Shown here in pieces: positions 41,131 to 45,939 of a stretch of 45,939 nt of DNA (positions within the stretch are counted from its first letter, which is position 1; each line of letters opens with the position of its first letter). The notes under the pieces were generated by a model. The model was not told the DNA's origin and made no database searches. It saw only the letters and a list, made by a program, of their open reading frames with translations. A program made the translations under genes and the position numbers. The stretch spans positions 1 through 45,939 of the forward strand of contig JADGNY010000046.1 of NCBI GenBank assembly GCA_017883235.1, in the 5' to 3' direction. The stretch is from Thermoanaerobaculia bacterium (lineage in GTDB: Bacteria > Acidobacteriota > Thermoanaerobaculia > Gp7-AA8).

Positions 41131-43005
41131 ATGAACAAGATCTCGCGTTTTCTTCTCTCCGCGGTCGTCTCCGCGCTGGTGGTCAGTGCTCTTTCCGCCG
41201 CGGAGCCGGCCCAGCGCTACATCGTCATCCTCAAACAGCGCTCCGGTAGCGTCCCGGATGTCGCTATCCTCGGCGGGACGATCGAGTCCCGGCAGGACGA
41301 CCAGCTAATCGTTACCATCCCGGTGAGCGCCCTTGCCGCACTGAAAACCGACCCGAAAGTCCGTTACCTCGAGCGCGCCGGTGGCAACGCGTCCGAAGAT
41401 GAGGTTCCACTCATCGGGGTTCCCTCCGACCCGCATCCCGGTACTGCCATCCAGACCACGCGATTCACTCCACACACTTTGGGAAACACGCCGTGGGACT
41501 CTGGAACCTATCAGTACGACGGGGCGAGAAACATCGTTTCGATCGGCAACGACAATTACCTTTATGACGGCGTTCAACGGCTCAAGCAGTCGTCGACCAA
41601 AGGGACATCCGAGACGTACACTTACGACGGCTTCGGGAACATGCAGACCAGGACGAACACGATCATCCCGCCGGTACAGCCCTCCACCAACCGTTACCAG
41701 GGATATCTCTACAACGAGGTGGGAGCCGTGTCCTCGGACGGTTTGTACGGCTTCAGCTACGACGCCCTCGGCCAGCCGCTGAGCAAGATCTACAACAACG
41801 ACAACTCCACGCTCGAGTACTACATCTACACCCCTGGCGACGAGAGGATCGGCGTGCAGCGAGGCGGCTGGTGGACGTGGAGCGTCCGCGACGAGGGCGG
41901 CAAGGTGCTGCGCCAGTACAAGAGCTCGGCCACGAACCCATCCGCTCCCGCACTCTGGCTGGAGGACTTCGTCTGGCGCGACGGCCTGCTCCTCGGCTCG
42001 CAGCGTCCGGTGGAGATGGGCGGACGCCGCCACTTTCACCTCGATCACCTTGGCTCACCGCGCCTGATCACCGCGGATAACGGCCAAATGGTGTCGTATC
42101 ACGACTACTACCCCTTCGGAGACGAATACTCGCCTGTTTCCCAGGAGGTATCCCACGGGTTCGACCGCGAAGATCCGATGAAGTTCACCGGCCACGAACG
42201 CGACTACGCTGGCGGGATGGGTGGGGAGGATGGGCATGCCATCGATGACATGCATGCGCGGTATTCGAACCCGACTCTTGGACGCTTCTTGTCGGTCGAT
42301 CCGATTGAAGGCGCCCCTGGAAACCCACAGTCGTGGAATCGCTACGCGTATGTTCGCAACAACCCGCTCAACTTTAACGACGCGCTTGGGTTAGCTCCAG
42401 CGGCTTCTGGTTCTGCGCCTGGCAACGTGGATTGTCCGCCAGGAACCGAGGGGATCTCATGCTTCACGAAGACAGCACCGGACCCGGGCCCGCCGAAGCC
42501 CACTCTTCCAAAACCGAGACCGACCACGTGGTACGAGGACAGCGTAACTGAATTCGCCGCACGGATGGGGCAACGCTTGGCGCAACGAATGTTTAAGAAG
42601 TCAGGGCTGCTCCATCGCATTTCCCACGACAGAAGTCCCGACTTTGTGACCCTAACGTTCGCAACTACCAGCCAGTACTTCGTAGGCGGCGGTGGGGCTT
42701 TGACCCTAGACGCGCACGGAGGGCTTTATCTCACCCCAGTGATCACGGTCGGCACAGTCGGCAGGGGCTTTTCGCTTACTGCGGGATGGCTGGACCAGAA
42801 CAATGCACCAAACGCAGCGGTGAGCGACGATTTTATCAGCGGCTTCGGCGGCTCATTCTCTGTAGCTCAGGGTTTTGCCTACGCCAGGACCTGGGGAGGT
42901 CCCGGCAACGGCTGGGCGAACGAGCTCGGCTGGGGGGTGCCCGGTCTGGGGATTAATGGTGGTTATGCGGTCGGACCTTTGGAGACTGGCCAGAACTGGC
43001 ACTAA
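41131..43005 (+). CDS. RHS core protein with distinct C-terminal domain, candidate polymorphic toxin
   Basis: A 624-residue protein with a signal peptide (residues 1-23), then a segment like an I9 propeptide (RYIVILKQRSGSVPDVAILG to YLERAG), then an RHS core (YQYDGARNIVSIGNDNYLYD, YTYDGFGNMQTRT). The RHS-associated core follows (HFHLDHLGSPRLITADNGQ, YYPFGDEYS, ARYSNPTLGRFLSVDPI, NNPLNFNDALGL). After that junction come about 195 residues of a glycine-rich domain (FVGGGGALTLDAHGGLYLTP, FISGFGGSFSVAQGFAY) that resembles the type-22-like polymorphic toxin tail from memory. The tail is AT-richer than the core. The start has GGAGAGG about 9 nt upstream. Confidence 0.75.
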   Translation: MNKISRFLLSAVVSALVVSALSAAEPAQRYIVILKQRSGSVPDVAILGGTIESRQDDQLIVTIPVSALAALKTDPKVRYLERAGGNASEDEVPLIGVPSDPHPGTAIQTTRFTPHTLGNTPWDSGTYQYDGARNIVSIGNDNYLYDGVQRLKQSSTKGTSETYTYDGFGNMQTRTNTIIPPVQPSTNRYQGYLYNEVGAVSSDGLYGFSYDALGQPLSKIYNNDNSTLEYYIYTPGDERIGVQRGGWWTWSVRDEGGKVLRQYKSSATNPSAPALWLEDFVWRDGLLLGSQRPVEMGGRRHFHLDHLGSPRLITADNGQMVSYHDYYPFGDEYSPVSQEVSHGFDREDPMKFTGHERDYAGGMGGEDGHAIDDMHARYSNPTLGRFLSVDPIEGAPGNPQSWNRYAYVRNNPLNFNDALGLAPAASGSAPGNVDCPPGTEGISCFTKTAPDPGPPKPTLPKPRPTTWYEDSVTEFAARMGQRLAQRMFKKSGLLHRISHDRSPDFVTLTFATTSQYFVGGGGALTLDAHGGLYLTPVITVGTVGRGFSLTAGWLDQNNAPNAAVSDDFISGFGGSFSVAQGFAYARTWGGPGNGWANELGWGVPGLGINGGYAVGPLETGQNWH

Positions 43006-43138
43006 CCTCTAGTTAACGGACATCAAATGAGAGGCGCCACCGTTGTTTTGGTACGGCTTAAGAACGGTGTGTCAGGTCTCGACCGCAAAAGCCAAGAGGG
43101 GGCGACCCTCCGATCGTTGCGCTCATAAGGAAGACACA

Positions 43139-43465
43139 ATGCTGATCGTGTTAGGCCCGCTGCTCGTTGTGGCCGCATTTGTTATGTTTGATTTTATTGT
43201 ACGAATAGAATATGCTCATTACCGCGCCCAATGGCTGGTTGACGGCAGCCCTCATGGATTTTTTTGGATACCAGATGAGGCTAAGGGAGCACTTCAAGCG
43301 TTTCCAGCGATTCGGAGCACCTGGGCCTTTAGCGTATGTTCTGGCCGATGGCTTTTTAGTACACCTGATTGGGTGCGCGAAAACTCAGCGGCACGAAACG
43401 CACTTCTAGCCTATCGTCTTTGCTGCTTTGCTCTTGTGCTGGTGATTGGTTGGTTGTTGTTGTGA
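43139..43465 (+). CDS. Small membrane protein, candidate immunity protein
   Basis: A 108-residue protein with hydrophobic segments at residues 1-18 (MLIVLGPLLVVAAFVMFD) and 92-108 (LCCFALVLVIGWLLL). Between them is a soluble loop with the motif HGFFWIPDE. AAGGAAG stands about 6 nt before the ATG at 43139. It is the only gene directly after the RHS toxin candidate, on the same strand and clearly AT-richer than the surroundings, as is common for cognate immunity genes. No family is recognised; the immunity role is by position only. Confidence 0.6.
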   Translation: MLIVLGPLLVVAAFVMFDFIVRIEYAHYRAQWLVDGSPHGFFWIPDEAKGALQAFPAIRSTWAFSVCSGRWLFSTPDWVRENSAARNALLAYRLCCFALVLVIGWLLL

Positions 43466-43473
43466 GGGCGGGT

Positions 43474-43702
43474 CGGGGTCGACGGCGCCGAGGTTGACGT
43501 GGAGATGGGGATCTTGCGGTCGAGGCCGAAACGGCCGAAGTCTTCGCTCACCATCAGGGGGTCGATGCGGATGATGTTGGCGGCGCTCATCCCGTTGGTC
43601 AGTGCGGCGGCCAGGCGCTCGGTGAGCGCCGGATCGTTGTAGGTCGACTGGACCGATTCGCCCGCGAGCAGTTCGAAGATCGGCGCGCGATCGTCGGGGA
43701 CG
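43474..43702 (-). pseudogene. Fragment of an M20 amidohydrolase gene
   Basis: About 229 bp are close to 44455-44683 of the intact gene, by eye with scattered substitutions and one 1-bp indel. It encodes the DDRAPIFELLAGES to DRKIP region only. Its left edge is 8 bp after the stop of the candidate immunity gene, and the right edge breaks inside the coding sequence. It is a remnant of a duplicated copy cut by arrival of the RHS island. Confidence 0.9.
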
Positions 43703-43815
43703 AAGGAATGGCACTTGGATGCCGTCGGAGGTCAGGGTGGCCCGTGGACACCGGCTCGCGCCCGGAATATGCTCTCCTCTCCCCGACAATCGAAACAGTG
43801 GAAAAGGAGGGTGTT

Positions 43816-44295
43816 ATGAATACTGTCCGGCGTCTTCTCCCACTCATCGCCTGTCTCATTGCCACCGCTGTTCTCGCCGCCACGACCAGTAACCTGCCCA
43901 AAACGAACACACGCGATGCCATCAAGGCGTACGTAGAGAACGCAGCGAAGATCGTCCAGGAGAGCGGACCATCCTGCGCCACGTTCTCGTCGCCGGAATG
44001 GCGGGGAGGTGACTATTACATCTTCGTCCTCGGGCCCGACGACGCGCTCATCTGCCATCCCACGGCCGGCATGATCGGCAAGCCGGCCGCCGCCATCGTG
44101 AATGCGAAGGGAGACAAGGTCGGAGAGGGGATCGCCGCGAAGGGGAAGGGAACGGGCGCCGGCTGGCTCGAGTACGACTGGCCACAGCCGGGCAAGACCA
44201 CCGAACAACCGAAAAGCACGTACGTCATGGGCGTGACCGGTCCTGACGGGAAGCACTATGTCGTCGGCAGCGGCGGCTGGAACGTGAAGAAATAG
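43816..44295 (+). CDS. Secreted sCache_2-like sensor-type domain protein
   Basis: A 159-residue protein with a signal peptide (LLPLIACLIATAVLA) and a single Cache-like domain: AIKAYVENAAKIVQESG, YYIFVLGPDDALICHP, MIGKPAAAIVNAKGDKVGEG, AGWLEYDWPQPG and YVMGVTGPDGKHYVVGSGGW. Cache domains bind small extracellular ligands. Here no kinase or MCP part is attached, so it is a free periplasmic ligand-binding domain. AAGGAGG stands 5 nt before the ATG at 43816. It converges on the M20 gene, 34 bp away. Confidence 0.75.
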   Translation: MNTVRRLLPLIACLIATAVLAATTSNLPKTNTRDAIKAYVENAAKIVQESGPSCATFSSPEWRGGDYYIFVLGPDDALICHPTAGMIGKPAAAIVNAKGDKVGEGIAAKGKGTGAGWLEYDWPQPGKTTEQPKSTYVMGVTGPDGKHYVVGSGGWNVKK

Positions 44296-44329
44296 CGACG
44301 CGAGCGCGCGGATAGACTCCGGGAGTGTG

Positions 44330-45643
44330 TTAGTGCAGCAACTCCAACACCCCCAACGTCATCGCCTTGATCCCCCCTCGTAGCGTCGGATCAGGGAGTG
44401 GCTGGAAGCCTGACGAATGCAGCGACGGCAAGCGCTGGCCGCTGGCGATCTTGGCGGGGTCGACGGCGCCGAGGTTGATCATAGAGACGGGGATCTTGCG
44501 GTCGAGGCCGAAGCGGCCGAAGTCTTCGCTCACCATCAGGGGGTCGATGCGGATCACGTTCGCCGCGCCCATGCCTTTGGTCAGCGCGGCAGCCAGGCGC
44601 TCGGTAAGCGCCGGATCGTTGTAGGTCGACTCGACCGATTCGCCGGCGAGCAGCTCGAAGATCGGCGCGCGATCGTCGGGAACGCCGGCCGCAAGCGCGA
44701 TGCCGCGGGCGATCCGTTCGATCGATGCCAGCACTCTCTTGCGCACCTCGGGTTTGTACGTGCGCACGGTCATCAGGAGCTGCACCTCGTCGGGGATGAT
44801 GTTTCGCTTCGTCCCTCCGTGGATCGAGCCGACGGTGACGACCACCGGATCGAGCGGCGAGTCTTCGCGGCTGACGATCGTCTGCAGCGCGTTGATGAAC
44901 TGTGCCGCCATCACCACCGGATCCTTCGTCGACTGCGGCGCCGCGCCGTGGCCTCCCATGCCGCGGATGGTCACGTTCACCGAGTCGGCGCTGGCCATGA
45001 AGTAGCCGGGGGTGTAGCCGATCTGGCCCGCCGGCATGCTGGCGTTGTCGTGGAGGGCGATGATGAAATCGGGCTTGGGAAAACGCTCGTAGAAGTGGTC
45101 GCGGAGCATCCCCTCGGCGCCCTTGACCACCTCCTCCGCCGGCTGGCCGATGAGCATCACCGTGCCATGCCACTGCGACTTGAGCTGCGCCAGCATCTTT
45201 GCCGTGCCGAGGAGCGTGGTCATGTGGATGTCATGTCCGCAAGCGTGCATCACCGGCACGTCATCGCCGGTGGGACTCTTCGCGCGGACGCTGCTCGCAT
45301 AGGGCAAACCGGTCTGCTCCAGCACCGGCAGCGCATCCATGTCGCTGCGCACCAGAACGGTCGGGCCGGCACCGTTCTTCATGATGGCCACGACGCCGTA
45401 GCACGTCGTCCCCGGCTCGGTGTACTGGCCGACCGGATAGGTCACCTCGTAGCCGAGCTCGCGCAGGCGCGACGCCACCAGCGCCGACGTGTTCTTCTCC
45501 TGCATCGACAGCTCCGGCGCGGCGTGGAGTTGCTTGTAGGTCCCGACCAGCGAGGGGATCTCGCGGTCGATCATCTGATCGAGAGAAGACTGTGCGAAGG
45601 CGGACGAGACGATGAACAGAGTGAGGAAGGCGATTCGCTTCAT
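44330..45643 (-). CDS. Secreted M20D-family amidohydrolase (carboxypeptidase/aminoacylase type)
   Basis: A 437-residue metallopeptidase-fold enzyme. The signal peptide (MKRIAFLTLFIVSSAFA) starts at 45643; an upstream ATG adds 39 basic residues and is rejected. Metal and catalytic motifs are intact: LVRSDMDALPV, VMHACGHDIHM, GQPAEEVVKGAEGML, MGGHGAAPQSTKDPV (dimerisation lid) and MVSEDFGRFG. Family enzymes hydrolyse N-acyl amino acids, hippurate or auxin conjugates, usually in the cytoplasm; export of this one suggests a periplasmic role. The substrate is unknown. A partial paralogue lies at 43474-43702. Array 3 lies about 120 bp upstream. Confidence 0.92.
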   Translation of the reverse strand: MKRIAFLTLFIVSSAFAQSSLDQMIDREIPSLVGTYKQLHAAPELSMQEKNTSALVASRLRELGYEVTYPVGQYTEPGTTCYGVVAIMKNGAGPTVLVRSDMDALPVLEQTGLPYASSVRAKSPTGDDVPVMHACGHDIHMTTLLGTAKMLAQLKSQWHGTVMLIGQPAEEVVKGAEGMLRDHFYERFPKPDFIIALHDNASMPAGQIGYTPGYFMASADSVNVTIRGMGGHGAAPQSTKDPVVMAAQFINALQTIVSREDSPLDPVVVTVGSIHGGTKRNIIPDEVQLLMTVRTYKPEVRKRVLASIERIARGIALAAGVPDDRAPIFELLAGESVESTYNDPALTERLAAALTKGMGAANVIRIDPLMVSEDFGRFGLDRKIPVSMINLGAVDPAKIASGQRLPSLHSSGFQPLPDPTLRGGIKAMTLGVLELLH

Positions 45644-45765
45644 GGGGTGATTATGCGGCTTTGCCCGTTGGCTGCGCTCCGCGCGTTGTCTGCGATGACC
45701 TCCGCGGCGCCGCGATCGACCATTCCGAGCTGACCACCAATTCCGGTAGATGCGGCGCACCCCTG

Positions 45766-45939
45766 GAGGCCATGAATGGACTCGTGGAGACCACGAATGG
45801 ACTCGTGGAGACCACGAATGGACTCGTGGAGGCCACGAATGGGCTCGTGGAGGCCACGAATGGGCTCGTGGAGGCCACGAATGGGCTCGTGGAGGCCATG
45901 AATGGGCTCGTGGAGGCCATGAATGGGCTCGTGGAGGCC
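45766..45939. repeat. 21-bp tandem array 3 (unit GAGGCCACGAATGGGCTCGTG), runs off the window
   Basis: Eight full units in exact register from 45766 plus a partial unit to the window end. Changes between units are few: GAG/GAGA, ACG/ATG and GGA/GGG. An internal GTGG-N3-CCAC dyad is present. On the plus strand an open frame from the ATG at 45772 encodes (NGLVEAT)n with no stop before the edge; on the minus strand it reads STSPFVA. It may be the start of a heptad-repeat gene or an intergenic array. Confidence 0.95.

Noticed and set aside
43406-43789. Arg-rich minus-strand frame across the M20 fragment
   Set aside because: It is out of phase with the true M20 frame and mirrors the same shadow frame in the intact copy.
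1-45939. tRNA, rRNA, known riboswitches, integrases or transposases
   Set aside because: I looked for anticodon arms, CCA ends, rRNA cores and DDE/tyrosine recombinase motifs and saw none I could support.

Overview
The window is a GC-rich (low-to-mid 60% G+C by eye), gene-dense piece of a Gram-negative-type bacterial chromosome. Secreted proteins with signal peptides, an outer-membrane beta-barrel ending in Phe, multihaem cytochromes c, a DUF4388-FHA protein, RHS proteins with Ig/FN3-type domains and several palindromic intergenic repeat families together suggest Acidobacteriota or a related deep phylum. That placement is inference from gene content; no rRNA or tRNA gene is present to fix it.

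Layout. 1-3.4 kb: 3' part of a YeiH-type permease, an MFS transporter and a DUF4388-FHA protein. 3.6-6.3 kb: a secreted LamG protein, a hicBA toxin-antitoxin pair, an orphan XRE regulator, a palindromic element, and a small protein with two W-x-W-C-x2-C-x-G-L-W repeats. 6.5-8.8 kb: a secreted zinc-phospholipase/nuclease-like protein overlapping purH, which carries an in-frame palindromic repeat. 9-12 kb: a multi-spanning membrane protein, a tiny AbrB/MazE-type antitoxin and a Pro-rich hypothetical protein.

12.8-27.3 kb is the centrepiece: seven co-directional, mostly tightly packed genes that look like one electron-transfer operon. In order they encode a flavoprotein/double cNMP-binding/four-[4Fe-4S] fusion, a bis-His di-haem cytochrome b-like membrane protein, an FHA-TM-decahaem-TM-FHA protein, a tandem GlcG/HbpS-type protein, an outer-membrane barrel, a decahaem cytochrome fused to LVIVD-type repeats, and a pentahaem cytochrome. 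By sequence these give 25 c-type haem sites plus a probable two b haems. A route from cytoplasmic reductant or quinol across the inner membrane, periplasm and outer membrane is a reasonable hypothesis. The cyclic-nucleotide and FHA domains suggest that electron flow is sensed or gated.

27.4-34.7 kb: vapBC, an orphan AbrB antitoxin, a decayed fatty-acid-hydroxylase gene, a secreted protein with an exact metzincin zinc motif, an orphan MbtH-like protein, an M50 protease and a PAS/GAF/GGDEF/EAL protein. 34.7-43.5 kb looks like an RHS/polymorphic-toxin island: a truncated tail-fibre-like C-terminus, a secreted protein, an RHS protein split over two overlapping reading frames, an RHS core with a distinct C-terminal domain, and a small AT-richer membrane protein that could be its immunity partner. 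It ends 8 bp before a degenerate fragment of the M20 amidohydrolase whose intact copy lies at 44.3-45.6 kb.

Cross-cutting signal: three tandem arrays with exactly 21-bp units (12.1-12.46, 29.45-29.84 and 45.77 kb to the window end). Each lies upstream of a leftward gene, and the first two lie between divergent genes. The units have palindromic cores. A 21-bp period equals two helical turns and also seven codons, so these could be phased protein-binding/curved DNA or heptad-coding repeats. At least six separate palindromic repeat families are scattered through the window, one inside purH and one at the start of the porin gene.
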